Source: Actinomycetota bacterium | Lineage (GTDB): Bacteria; Actinomycetota; CADDZG01; JAHWKV01; JAOPZY01 | Direction of reading: 5' to 3' | Length of the DNA: 64,000 bases | Assembly (NCBI GenBank): GCA_035765775.1 | Contig: DASTWV010000055.1 | Coordinates: 62,001 to 126,000, forward strand | Part shown: piece by piece, positions 19,870-32,084 of the stretch | How the letters are laid out: each line of letters starts with the position of its first letter | Position numbering within the stretch: the first letter of the stretch is position 1 | Translations under genes and position numbers: made by a program | The notes under the pieces: generated by a model | The model's database searches: none | Told to the model about the DNA's origin: nothing | What the model saw: the letters and a program-made list of their open reading frames with translations, nothing else

Positions 19870-20496
19870 GTGGCGCACCTCGTGGACTCGCTCAAGACCT
19901 GGGTCGTCAACTTCATCCCCCACGGCGCCGGCGGGTATGCCGCCATCCTGCTGCTCATGGTGCTCGAGTCGGCCTGCATCCCCATCCCGAGCGAGATCAC
20001 GATGCCGGTGGGCGGGCTCCTGGTCTCGCAGGGCGACCTCAACCTCATCCTGCTCATCGCCGTGGGGGTGCTGGGCAACCTGATCGGGTCGCTGGCCAGT
20101 TACGCCGTCGGGCGGAGCGGAGGCCGCAGCCTCCTGGAGCGCTACGGGCGCTACATCCTGGTCAAACCCCACGACATCGAGCGGGCCGACGCCTGGTTCG
20201 CCCGCCACGGCCCCCCGGCGGTGTTCTTCTCCCGCCTGCTGCCGGTGCTGCGCACGTTCATCTCACTGCCGGCGGGGGTCTCCCGCATGGACGTGAAGCG
20301 GTTCACCGTCCTCACCGTGCTGGGCTGCATCCCCTGGGTGGCCGTCCTGGCCATCGCCGGCGACGCCCTGGGCAGGCACTGGTCCGACGTCCTCACCTAC
20401 ACGCGGCCCCTGGAATACGTCGTGATCGCCGGGGCGGTGATTGCGGCCGGGTTCTGGTTGTTCCGGCGGGCACGAGCGGCCAACACGGCTGCTTGA
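19870..20496 (+). CDS. DedA family membrane protein
   Basis: A 208-residue integral membrane protein with the DedA/VTT pattern: ESACIPIPSEITMPVGGLLV, GNLIGSLASYAVGRSGGR and VFFSRLLPVLRTFISLPAGVSRM, with the conserved F-x-R-x-x-P-x-x-R. DedA proteins belong to the VTT superfamily and some move undecaprenyl phosphate or phospholipids across the membrane; which substrate is used here is not shown. The GTG at 19870 is preferred because it is where the first helix begins. Confidence 0.92.
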   Translation: MAHLVDSLKTWVVNFIPHGAGGYAAILLLMVLESACIPIPSEITMPVGGLLVSQGDLNLILLIAVGVLGNLIGSLASYAVGRSGGRSLLERYGRYILVKPHDIERADAWFARHGPPAVFFSRLLPVLRTFISLPAGVSRMDVKRFTVLTVLGCIPWVAVLAIAGDALGRHWSDVLTYTRPLEYVVIAGAVIAAGFWLFRRARAANTAA

Positions 20497-20519
20497 GCGG
20501 GGTGGCGTTCCCAGTCTCC

Positions 20520-20548
20520 TTTACGGTGGGGATCATTCACTCTATGAT
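20520..20548 (+). promoter_or_regulatory. SigA-type promoter of hppA
   Basis: -35 TTTACG (20520-20525), 17-bp spacer, -10 TATGAT (20543-20548). It is the best vegetative promoter in the window. Transcription would start near 20555, giving an hppA leader of about 155 bases that opens with a CCGGG-TTTT-CCCGG type hairpin (about 20551-20566). Confidence 0.75.
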
Positions 20549-20709
20549 GCTCCGGGTTTTCCCCGGCCCGTAGTCCATCCACCTACAGCAGTGCCAGTCT
20601 CTGGCTGCCTGCCGTCGGTGCGCTGGCGCGGGTCGAGTAGTTGCTCGCGCCGTCGGAACAGGGCACGACAGAGCTCCGGCTCGCCTGGTCAATAGGAGGA
20701 ACCGTCGAC

Positions 20710-22977
<2,268 letters not shown>

Positions 22978-22997
22978 CGCTTCTTGCGCTTCCCCTT

Positions 22998-23028
22998 CTG
23001 TGCCCGGGTCGGTCTGGCCCGGGCACAG
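22998..23028 (+). terminator. Hairpin after hppA
   Basis: An 11-bp perfect stem (CTGTGCCCGGG / CCCGGGCACAG) with a nine-base loop, 20 bases after the hppA stop. A run of T does not follow, so termination strength is unsure. It also lies downstream of the convergent STAS gene. Confidence 0.65.
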
Positions 23029-23104
23029 CTATAAATGACGGTGGGACCGAAGAGGCGGAGCCGGCGCAGGCGGCGCGTGAGCCGGCGGGACGAGGTGGCT
23101 ACCG

Positions 23105-23461
23105 TCATCCCGCCGCCTGGGTGGGGGGCAGGGCGCCGGTGGCCTCCGCCAAGTCGGCGTAGACCTGGAGGATCCGGCTGAGCCCGGTGATGTCGAGCAC
23201 CTTCAGGATCTGGCGGTGCTGGCACACGACCGAGAGGTCCCCTCCCCGCTCCCGGGCCCGCTTGAGCCCGAACACCAGGGCGCTGAGCCCGGTGGAGTCC
23301 AGGAAGTCGACGCCGCGCAGATCGACCACCACCTGGGGACCCTCCGCCGCGGCCACCGCCAGGGCGTCCTGCAGGGCGCTGGCGGTTAGGACATCGACTT
23401 CCCCGGACACCCTGACGATGATCGGTTCGCCCGGCGCCGTGCGCTCGGTCGTTACATCCAT
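23105..23461 (-). CDS. STAS domain anti-sigma factor antagonist
   Basis: A 118-residue single-domain protein with VVVDLRGVDFLDSTGLSALV, the STAS signature whose Ser (in DSTG) is the phosphorylation site in SpoIIAA-like proteins. It would bind an anti-sigma kinase and free its sigma factor. AGGAGG is seven bases before the ATG. No kinase of the RsbW/SpoIIAB type is nearby, and the sigma factor at 24385 carries its own zinc anti-sigma-like motif, so the partner is unknown. Confidence 0.9.
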   Translation of the reverse strand: MDVTTERTAPGEPIIVRVSGEVDVLTASALQDALAVAAAEGPQVVVDLRGVDFLDSTGLSALVFGLKRARERGGDLSVVCQHRQILKVLDITGLSRILQVYADLAEATGALPPTQAAG

Positions 23462-23602
23462 CCCATCCTCCTGTATTTACCTCAGTCCGACGTTCAGGTC
23501 TATCTCAGCGCGGGCTGCCCGCGCGCTGCGTGGCTATACCCACGCGGCGCCGCGCCTAACCTCACTTCCGCGCGGCCGGCGGGCAGGTAGCCTGCGGGCG
23601 CC

Positions 23603-24076
23603 ATGGGTCCCTACGTCGCCGTCATCGGTGCCAGCCGGCCCTCGGGCGCGGTGGCCGAAGCGGGCCAGCGGGTGGGCGAGCTGGTGGCCCAGGCCGGGGC
23701 GGTCCTGGTGTGCGGCGGCCGGGGCGGCGTGATGGAGGCCGCCTGCCGGGGCGCCCGGGCATGCGGGGGGCTCACGGTGGGCATCCTGCCCGGCCTGACC
23801 CGGGCGGAGGCGAACCCGTACGTCGATGTCGCCCTGCCCACCGGCCTGGGCGATGCCCGCAACGCCCTGGTCGTCAGCTCGGCGGACGTGGTGATCGCGG
23901 TGGGGGGCGGGCCGGGCACGTTGTCCGAGATCGGCCTGGCCCTCTCGATGGGCCGAGCAGTGGTCGGGCTGCTGACCTGGGAGGCGACGGCCCCCTCGGG
24001 CGGGAGCCTGGACATCGCCCGGGCGGCGTCACCCGAGGAGGCGGTGGCCATGGCCCTCGGGCGCCTGCCACGGTAG
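23603..24076 (+). CDS. LOG-like / TIGR00725 family protein
   Basis: A 157-residue Rossmann-type protein with VAVIGASRPSG, VLVCGGRGGVMEAACRGAR and the nucleotide loop AVGGGPGTLSEIGLAL, which matches the PGGxGTxxE motif of the LOG group (cytokinin riboside 5'-monophosphate phosphoribohydrolase). In this TIGR00725-type branch the activity is mostly untested. It may hydrolyse nucleotide 5'-monophosphates to base and ribose phosphate, which is inference from family. Confidence 0.83.
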   Translation: MGPYVAVIGASRPSGAVAEAGQRVGELVAQAGAVLVCGGRGGVMEAACRGARACGGLTVGILPGLTRAEANPYVDVALPTGLGDARNALVVSSADVVIAVGGGPGTLSEIGLALSMGRAVVGLLTWEATAPSGGSLDIARAASPEEAVAMALGRLPR

Positions 24077-24082
24077 GCCGGG

Positions 24083-24105
24083 GTAGCCCGTTTTCTGCAG
24101 TCCCC
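24083..24105. repeat. Dispersed 23-bp motif, copy 2
   Basis: Reads GTAGCCCGTTTTCTGCAG followed by TCCCC, matching copy 1 (10493-10515) at 20 of 23 positions. It begins seven bases after the stop of the LOG-like gene and 280 bases before the sigma-factor start. Confidence 0.5.
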
Positions 24106-24255
24106 GGGCCTCGCTTGTCTGCCTTGCGGGAAGAAAACCGTCAAGTTGCTCTGGGGATCGGCCGAGGATAGGGGGGCGGAAGGGCGGAGCGCCGGCACAA
24201 GGATGAACAAGATTTCAGGAGAATTCTGGCCGCTTTCGAGGCCGGATTGAGGGAG

Positions 24256-24282
24256 GGAAATGTTACGCTTCGCTTCTGCGTC
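24256..24282 (+). promoter_or_regulatory. ECF-type promoter upstream of the sigma gene
   Basis: GGAAAT (24256-24261), a 17-bp spacer, then CGTC (24279-24282). This is the general form of promoters read by ECF sigma factors (GGAA...CGTC). It lies about 100 bases before the sigma gene at 24385, so autoregulation is likely by analogy. The remaining part of this 308-bp gap (24077-24384) holds no gene. Confidence 0.6.
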
Positions 24283-24384
24283 GCCCAGCACTCAGGTCAC
24301 TCGGGGCGGGGGTAGGGGCGCAGGCCGTAGCTGGCCAGCCAGCCGGAGGCTTGCCGGAGGCGTCGTGAGGAACAGGGTGCGGGT

Positions 24385-25851
24385 ATGGCGGTAGCAGAGC
24401 AGCTTCTCAACCTGCAGCCCCTCGCCGACACCCGGCCGGACCGGGCCCTGGTCCACGATGCGCAGGCAGGCGACGCCGCTGCCGCCTCGGCCCTCGTCGA
24501 ACGCTACTACCGGCGGATCTACTCCTTCGTCTCCCATCTGACCTACGGCCGGGCCAACGCCGAGGACCTGACCCAGGAGGTCTTTGCCCGGGCCCTCAAG
24601 GCGCTCGGCCGGTTCAACGGGCAGTACCAGTTCGAGCACTGGCTGCTGCGCATCGCCAAGAACCTGTGCATCGACGAGGCCCGGCGAAGCGCCCATTCGG
24701 CGGAGCCCACCGACCCCACCGAGCTTTCCGAGCTGGAGGGCATCCCCGCCCCGGACTACGTGTGGGAGTCGGTGTCCCGGGACATGGTGGCCTCGGTGGT
24801 CCACCGTGCCCTGATGGCCCTCCCGCCCCGCCAGCGCACCATCCTGGCCATGCGGGAGATGGAGGACATGTCCTACGCCGACATCGCCCAGGTGGTCGGG
24901 ACCAACCCCCGGGGCGTCGAGGCGACGCTGCGGCGTGCCCGGCTGCGCTTCCGGGCCGAGGTGGCCCGGGCCGAGGCGGTCGAGCAGGGCCAGGCGACGT
25001 GCCGGCGGGTCCTGCGCCTGGTCACCGACGACCCCGAGGCACCCCGCTGCGATCAGGAGGCGGCGTCGCACCTCGCCGGCTGTGCCGCCTGCCGCCGGGC
25101 GACCCGTTCGGGCGCCGCTGCCCCCCGCCCGGTTCGTGCCTTCGGGTTCCTGCCGCTGTTCGGATTGGGCTCGCTGCTGAAGGGCCACCCCGCCACGGCT
25201 CCGCTGCGCCGGGCCGCTGGGCGGATGCGCGACGTCGCCATGATCGCCAGCCTGGGCACCGCCGGGGCTGTCGCCATGCCGCTGGCCCGGATGGCCGAGG
25301 TCACGGCCGGGGTAGTGCTGGCCACCACCGTCACGCTCGTCCCCGCTGTCGCCGCGCTCCAGCCGGCGGCCACTGCCGTGGGGTTCGCCGGTGGCGGTGC
25401 GCCGGTTGCCCCGACGCTCCAGGTCGCCAGCGTGCCGTTCTCGTCGGTCCTCTACAAGGCATCCAGCACGTCGCCCGTGGTGTCCCTCGCCCAGGTGGCC
25501 CCGACGGCCGCTCCCTCGTCCGGGTCGGCTTCGACGGCGCCCAGCGACGTGACCCCGCAGACGGCGGTCCCCAGCCTCCTGGGCGCGCTGGGCACGGACC
25601 CCGGGGCCATCATCGCCACCACGCTCAACGACGTGGGCTCGGTGAGCAGCATCCTGACCCAGCAGCTGACCCAGGTGGCGCAGCTCGCCAATGCCGCCAT
25701 CTCGGGGGTTACCAACGCCCTGCCGGCGGAGTTGGCCCCGGTGAGCCAGACGGTGACCAGCGCCACCCAGCAGATCACGGGGGGCGTGGCGAAGACCCTC
25801 GGCGGCGTCAGCAAGGGCATCCAGCAGCTCACCACCCCGTCGCACCGGTAA
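24385..25851 (+). CDS. ECF sigma factor fused to anti-sigma-like zinc motif and membrane/outer region
   Basis: The 488-residue protein starts as an ordinary ECF sigma factor: region 2 (residues about 36-102: YYRRIYSFVSHL, NAEDLTQEVFARALK, WLLRIAKNLCIDEARR) and region 4 (about 135-190: ALPPRQRTILAMREMEDMSY, GVEATLRRARLR). Then comes a zinc anti-sigma-type motif with Cys222, His229, Cys233 and Cys236 (HLAGCAACR), hydrophobic stretches at about 284-325, and a Ser/Thr/Ala-rich C-terminus (about 330-488). The layout suggests a sigma factor tethered to the membrane and released on a signal. Related fused ECF groups are known in Actinobacteria; the outer part is not one I recognise. Confidence 0.88.
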   Translation: MAVAEQLLNLQPLADTRPDRALVHDAQAGDAAAASALVERYYRRIYSFVSHLTYGRANAEDLTQEVFARALKALGRFNGQYQFEHWLLRIAKNLCIDEARRSAHSAEPTDPTELSELEGIPAPDYVWESVSRDMVASVVHRALMALPPRQRTILAMREMEDMSYADIAQVVGTNPRGVEATLRRARLRFRAEVARAEAVEQGQATCRRVLRLVTDDPEAPRCDQEAASHLAGCAACRRATRSGAAAPRPVRAFGFLPLFGLGSLLKGHPATAPLRRAAGRMRDVAMIASLGTAGAVAMPLARMAEVTAGVVLATTVTLVPAVAALQPAATAVGFAGGGAPVAPTLQVASVPFSSVLYKASSTSPVVSLAQVAPTAAPSSGSASTAPSDVTPQTAVPSLLGALGTDPGAIIATTLNDVGSVSSILTQQLTQVAQLANAAISGVTNALPAELAPVSQTVTSATQQITGGVAKTLGGVSKGIQQLTTPSHR

Positions 25852-25876
25852 GGGGCCGCTCCCGTACTGGATCTCC

Positions 25877-26566
25877 TTAGGGGATCTCCCTCGCCCGGAC
25901 CACCAGGCGGTCGGTCGCACTCCCCTTCGGGGTGCACGTCGTGAGGGTCAGGTAGTTCCCCGGCAACGGGCCGACCACCGACCAGGCATCGGGCGGCACC
26001 ACCCATCCCGCCGCTCCGGGCCGCGGGATGGCCTGGTGGGGCGGCGGGGCGAGCACCTCGTAAGTACAGGTCGCCTGGCGGGTGATGAGGGTGATGGTCT
26101 CGCCCGGCGTCAGCTGGTCCAGCTGGTTGAACGGCTCGCCGTAGGTGGTGCGGTGGCCGGCGATGGCGGCGTTGCCCGCCCCACAGGGCGGTGGCGAGGC
26201 GCTGTAGTGGCCCGGCCCCGCCCGGAGGTCCTCGGATTGGGTGCCTTCGACCACCACCTCGTCCAGGCCGATGGCCGGGATCTCGATCACCGCCAGGGCG
26301 TGGCTCTGCCCCACCGGCCCCGTGGGGCCAGGCCGGGCGCCCGCCACGCCGGCGGCGAACTCGGCCCGCAGCCGGGCCTGGGCGCGGGCGGTGTACAGGT
26401 CGGTGGCCAGGGGATAGGACAGCAGGGCGAGGCCGGTGGCGACCAGGGCGAGGGCCAGGAGGGCGATCGCCCGGTTGACCAGCAGGCGCCGCCTCCTTGC
26501 TCGGGACGGGCGGGGTGCGGGCGGTGCGGGCGGTGCTGCGCCAGCGGTGCTTTTAGGATGGAGCAT
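25877..26566 (-). CDS. Sortase (class E/F type)
   Basis: A 229-residue protein with a basic N-terminus, one membrane anchor (residues about 33-52) and a sortase fold outside. The catalytic triad is visible: His in AGHRTTYG, Cys in LTLTTCTPKG, and Arg in ATDRLVV. It would attach or process surface proteins by transpeptidation. No LPxTG-type or LAxTG-type substrate was recognised in the window. Its ATG (complement of 26564-26566) overlaps the ATG of the divergent HAD gene within CATG. Confidence 0.9.
   Translation of the reverse strand: MLHPKSTAGAAPPAPPAPRPSRARRRRLLVNRAIALLALALVATGLALLSYPLATDLYTARAQARLRAEFAAGVAGARPGPTGPVGQSHALAVIEIPAIGLDEVVVEGTQSEDLRAGPGHYSASPPPCGAGNAAIAGHRTTYGEPFNQLDQLTPGETITLITRQATCTYEVLAPPPHQAIPRPGAAGWVVPPDAWSVVGPLPGNYLTLTTCTPKGSATDRLVVRAREIP
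26554..26559 (+). promoter_or_regulatory. -10 element ahead of the HAD phosphatase gene
   Basis: TAGGAT ends five bases before the ATG at 26565. A Shine-Dalgarno-like GGAG is too close to the ATG to be useful, so a leaderless transcript is likely. The same TAGGAT arrangement stands before the gene at 60904. Confidence 0.4.
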
Positions 26567-27407
26567 GACCGAACCCCTGCCCGCTGCTCCTGACGGGTCC
26601 GCCCCCGGCGGACCGGGCGGTGCATCCCCCGGCGCGGCCTTCTTTGACCTCGACCGGACGGTGGTGGCCCGCCCCAGCGGGTTCGCCTTCGGCAGCGCCT
26701 TCTACCGGGCGGGGCTCATCTCCCGCGCGAACCTCGTGCGGGGCTACGCGGCCCAAACGATCTACCTGCTGCGCGGGGCGGACGAGGCGCGCATGGAGCG
26801 CTGGCGCCTGCGGGGGCTCGACCTGTCCCGGGGCCAGGAGCGGGCCGGCTTCGGCCAGGTGATCGAGCGCTCGACCGACGCAGTCATCCGGCCGATTATC
26901 TACCGCGAGGCCCTCGAGCTCATGGAATGGCACCAGGCCATGCGGCGGGCCGTGTTCCTGGTCTCCTCGTCGCCCGAGGAGGTGGTCGAGCCCATCGGCA
27001 AGCTCCTGGGGGTGGACGGGGTGATCTCCACCAAGTCGAAGGTGGACAGCGCGGGGCGCTACGTGGGCGAGCTGGAGTTCTACTGCTACGGGCCGTACAA
27101 GGCCGCGGCGATGGCGGAGCTGGCGGTGGCCCGGGGCATCGACCTGGCCGGCTCGTGGGCCTACTCGGACTCGATCACCGACCTGCCGATGCTGGAGGCG
27201 GTGGGCCACCCGGTGGCCACCAACCCCGACCGTGACCTGCGCCGGGTAGCGGAGCGGCGGGGCTGGAAGGTGGTGAAGTTCAAGGTGCCCACGGCGCTGC
27301 GGCCGTTGCGGGTGGCGACGGCGACGCCGGCCCGGAAGGCGGCGCTGGCCTCGGTGGCGGGCCTGATGGCGCTGGCGGTGGCCCGGCGGGCGAAGCGGGG
27401 CGGCTGA
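26565..27407 (+). CDS. HAD-superfamily phosphatase (SerB-like)
   Basis: The 280-residue protein has HAD motif I FFDLDRTVV (nucleophile Asp), motif II SSSPEEVVEP, a conserved Lys segment YGPYKAAAM, and motif III YSDSITDLPMLEAVG. This is the IB-subfamily layout shared with SerB and similar phosphatases (HAD-IB family). The C-terminus ends in a hydrophobic and basic tail (ALASVAGLMALAVARRAKRGG) that could bind the membrane. The substrate is unknown. Confidence 0.88.
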   Translation: MTEPLPAAPDGSAPGGPGGASPGAAFFDLDRTVVARPSGFAFGSAFYRAGLISRANLVRGYAAQTIYLLRGADEARMERWRLRGLDLSRGQERAGFGQVIERSTDAVIRPIIYREALELMEWHQAMRRAVFLVSSSPEEVVEPIGKLLGVDGVISTKSKVDSAGRYVGELEFYCYGPYKAAAMAELAVARGIDLAGSWAYSDSITDLPMLEAVGHPVATNPDRDLRRVAERRGWKVVKFKVPTALRPLRVATATPARKAALASVAGLMALAVARRAKRGG

Positions 27408-27424
27408 GCATCGGAACCAGGGGT

Positions 27425-27889
27425 CTACGTTGTGCGGCTCGCGGCCCCCGCATGGGCGGAGGCCAACAGGGTCCGGGCCTGCTCGCTGGTGGCCTCGCCC
27501 GGGTTCACGATCGACACCCAGGACTGCACGCCGTACACCGGGTGGGGCATCAGGCGGTCCGCTGCCGTGAAGTCGTAGTCGGCCACCTGGGCGGCGTGCT
27601 CGGCCGGGGTGTGGCCGAGGAGCTCGGCGTAGGCCTCCCGGCCCACCGAGATGTTGAGCCGGAAGACGCCCGGGCGGTTGAGATCGGAAAACTCGTCCCA
27701 ACCCGGGTAGTCCGAGGTGACAATGGTGGCGAAGGGCATCCGCTGGTTCTCCGGCAGGGCGCCGCTCGGGTCGAAGAAGAAGAAGCTGTCGCCCCAGGCC
27801 GCCTCGGGCGAGCCATCGCCCTCCCGGGCGGTCTGCACCACTACGCCGGGCAGCCCCCCGACGAAGGCGAGGATCTCAGCTTCGGTCAT
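27425..27889 (-). CDS. DUF6194 family protein
   Basis: A 154-residue protein that fits the DUF6194 pattern I recall: an N-terminal helix, WGDSFFFFDPSG, PFATIVTSDYPG, RPGVFRLNISVGREAY, and the C-terminal MPHPVYGVQSWVSIVNPG. The function of this family is not known. It starts six bases after the thiC stop and so is probably co-transcribed with thiC under the TPP riboswitch, which hints at, but does not prove, a link with thiamine. Confidence 0.8.
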   Translation of the reverse strand: MTEAEILAFVGGLPGVVVQTAREGDGSPEAAWGDSFFFFDPSGALPENQRMPFATIVTSDYPGWDEFSDLNRPGVFRLNISVGREAYAELLGHTPAEHAAQVADYDFTAADRLMPHPVYGVQSWVSIVNPGEATSEQARTLLASAHAGAASRTT

Positions 27890-27895
27890 CGAGGG

Positions 27896-29750
<1,855 letters not shown>

Positions 29751-29856
29751 GACGCATTCCCCGGCGCTCCGCCCTGGGGGCCGTCGCCGCCGGCGGGAAC
29801 GCCGACATGCTGTGGCTCAGCGTCACAAGAAACTCCGAGCGTGGCGGGTGTGGGTC

Positions 29857-31161
29857 TTAGAGGTTGGCCCAGCTGGTAACCGTCACCGGGGCGACCAGCG
29901 GGGTGCCCACCTCGATCTGGATCTGGCCGTGCTTCTCGAGCGGGATGCTCCGCGGGTCGGTGCCGGTGTAGAGCTTGCCGTTGTAATAGATGGTCACGGG
30001 GCCTGACGCCGGGCCCACCTGGGTCATGCTGAGCGGCTGGCCCCACTCGTCGAAGAAGTCGCCGAGCGAGAACGTCTTGGAAACCGGGGACTCGACGTGG
30101 ATGATCCCGTCGGCGGCGTGGGTGTGCAGCCAGTAGAAGCACTGCCCGTTGTTGACGAAGGGCGCCCCGTTGGCCGTTGAGGTTTGCGGGTTCGGGATCC
30201 CGACGCCGTAGGGCACCTGCTTGGCCACCCCGTCGACGAAGATCGTGAGGTGGACGTGGATGTGGTAGACGACCGACTCGGCACCGCACGTGATGCCGTC
30301 CATGCTCTGGCCGGTCAGATTGGCGTTGATGGGGGCCAGCACCGAGCCCACAGGCAAGGGGACGGTCTCCGGGCCGGGGGAGGTTGCCGGCGGCGACGAG
30401 AGCACCGTCGAGGTGGGGATGTCGGTGGTGGTGACCTTGGTGGTGGCCGGGGTCCCGCCCCCACCGGTGGCGAGGATCACGATGAGGACGACGAGCGCCA
30501 CGGCGCCGATCCCGCTGCTGGCGAACGTAATGATCTGGCGCTTGCGCTTGGCCTGGGCGGCGGCAGCGGCGGCGGCCTTGCGGCGCTCGATCTCTTTCGC
30601 CCGGCGTTCCCGGGCGTCCCGGGGCCGGGCAGGGTCGCCATCGGCTGCGGCGGCGGCCGGCTTCGACGCCCGGGGGGGACCGTTCCCGGCTGTGCCCGCC
30701 GGGCGGGGGGTCTTGGATGGCGTCGGCTTGGGCGCGGGCGGGGTCTTGGGCTCGGTGCCGCTGGCCCGGGCGGCCTGCACGGCCCGGCCCTGGGCGGTGC
30801 GGGCTACGGGGCGGCCGCCTCGGGGCTGGCCGGGCCGGGGAGCGCCCGGGCGGCTGACGGGCCGGGCGCCGCTGCCCGCAGGCCGGGCGGTGGTCCCCGG
30901 CGCGGGGGCGGTGGCCCCTGCCACAGTCCCTGCTGCCGGTCCTGCTGCGGTCCCGGCCTCGGTCTCGTCGGCGTCGGCGGCCTCTTCGGTGTCCTCGAAG
31001 GCCTCGCTGGCTCCGTCGTCCGGCTCGCCGACGAATACCTCGGCAGTCTCGTCGGCTGACTCCTCCGGGGCGTCGGATGACCCGGCTCCGGCCATCTCGT
31101 CGGGCGTGGCGTCCTGCGCCTCGGGCGGCGTCGAACCGGCCTCGTTGTCCTCTGGGCTCAC
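29857..31161 (-). CDS. Membrane protein with His-rich outer domain
   Basis: Unrecognised function. Of 434 residues, 1-70 are acidic, 71-180 are Pro/Ala/Arg-rich, 185-208 form a basic helix (ERRAKEIERRKAAAAAA), 209-232 span the membrane, and 270-434 form an outer domain. That domain has several clustered metal-ligand types: Cys292, HIHVHLTIFVDG (His300, 302, 304), Cys341, LHTHAADGIIHVES (His346, 348, 355) and FSLGDFFDEWG. The pattern suggests metal binding outside the cell. I believe the outer domain occurs in other Actinobacteria but cannot name it. Confidence 0.8.
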   Translation of the reverse strand: MSPEDNEAGSTPPEAQDATPDEMAGAGSSDAPEESADETAEVFVGEPDDGASEAFEDTEEAADADETEAGTAAGPAAGTVAGATAPAPGTTARPAGSGARPVSRPGAPRPGQPRGGRPVARTAQGRAVQAARASGTEPKTPPAPKPTPSKTPRPAGTAGNGPPRASKPAAAAADGDPARPRDARERRAKEIERRKAAAAAAAQAKRKRQIITFASSGIGAVALVVLIVILATGGGGTPATTKVTTTDIPTSTVLSSPPATSPGPETVPLPVGSVLAPINANLTGQSMDGITCGAESVVYHIHVHLTIFVDGVAKQVPYGVGIPNPQTSTANGAPFVNNGQCFYWLHTHAADGIIHVESPVSKTFSLGDFFDEWGQPLSMTQVGPASGPVTIYYNGKLYTGTDPRSIPLEKHGQIQIEVGTPLVAPVTVTSWANL

Positions 31162-31277
31162 TGCATGTCTCTCCGGGTCGATGAATCCCGGGGCACGAAC
31201 GCCCGGGTAGGCAAAGCGGGCACAACCTTAACGGACGACGGGAGGGTGAGCATCCTCGCCCACAGGTACCGGCCTAT

Positions 31278-32030
31278 CTAGTGTAAGTGCGAGCCCGCCG
31301 AGAGGACGGCGAGGGCGACCACCTCTGCGGCCATCCCGGCGGCGCCGACCACATCGCCCACCACGCGGCCGAAGCGCCGCCGGGCCCAGGCGGCAGCGCC
31401 CCAGGCGGCCGCCCCGGCCAGAGCCAGCGCCAGGACGCCGCGGACTCCGCCCGCCTCGAGGGCAACAACACCTCCCAGCCCCGCCACCCCGGCGGCGATA
31501 CGCCACCCGGCGCCGGCCCAGGCATCGGTGAGGGACGGGGGGCGGGGCGCATCCCCGGCGGGCCGGTTCCCTGCCCACTGCAGCGTCCAGACCATGGCGC
31601 AGCGCCCGATCACCGGCGCCACCGCCAGCACCCACCAGTGACCGGCGGGGGCGGCCCGGGCGATGAGGGCAGCCAGCAAGGACCAGCGCACCAGGAGGGT
31701 CGCCCCGAGCATGCCGGCCCCGATCGCCCCGATCGCCGGATCCCGCATCACGGCGAGGGCCTCCTCGGCGGGCTTGCGGGAAGCCCAGCCGTCGGCGACA
31801 TCGGCCACGGCATCCAGATGCAACGCCCCGGTCAGGCCGGCATCGGCGATCAGCACCAGGGCAGCCGCGGGCAGGCTGCCCCACAGGGCGTGCCCGGCCC
31901 ACCCCACCACCGCCCACATGGCCCCGACCAGCAGCCCGACCAGCGGGAAGGCGATGAGGGTGGTCCGCGACGGCGTGCGGGCCCGCGACCCGACGGGGAT
32001 GACCGTGAGGAAGGCGAGTGCTTCCAGCAT
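31278..32030 (-). CDS. cobS: Adenosylcobinamide-GDP ribazoletransferase
   Basis: Integral membrane enzyme that joins adenosylcobinamide-GDP and alpha-ribazole in the last part of cobalamin synthesis. The 250-residue protein has the family signature LTGALHLDAVADVADGW, RDPAIGAIGAGML, GRCAMVW, and multiple membrane helices. It is the last gene of the minus-strand cob operon. Confidence 0.93.
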   Translation of the reverse strand: MLEALAFLTVIPVGSRARTPSRTTLIAFPLVGLLVGAMWAVVGWAGHALWGSLPAAALVLIADAGLTGALHLDAVADVADGWASRKPAEEALAVMRDPAIGAIGAGMLGATLLVRWSLLAALIARAAPAGHWWVLAVAPVIGRCAMVWTLQWAGNRPAGDAPRPPSLTDAWAGAGWRIAAGVAGLGGVVALEAGGVRGVLALALAGAAAWGAAAWARRRFGRVVGDVVGAAGMAAEVVALAVLSAGSHLH

Positions 32031-32084
32031 CGGTAGTCCTGTGCTCGGGGGCGTCGCTCGGGGGTGTCGCTCGGGTGCTGCGGG

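Noticed and set aside
22980-23100. Small coding frame between hppA and the STAS gene
   Set aside because: It is made of Arg/Lys-rich antisense sequence overlapping the terminator hairpin and lacks a start with a binding site.
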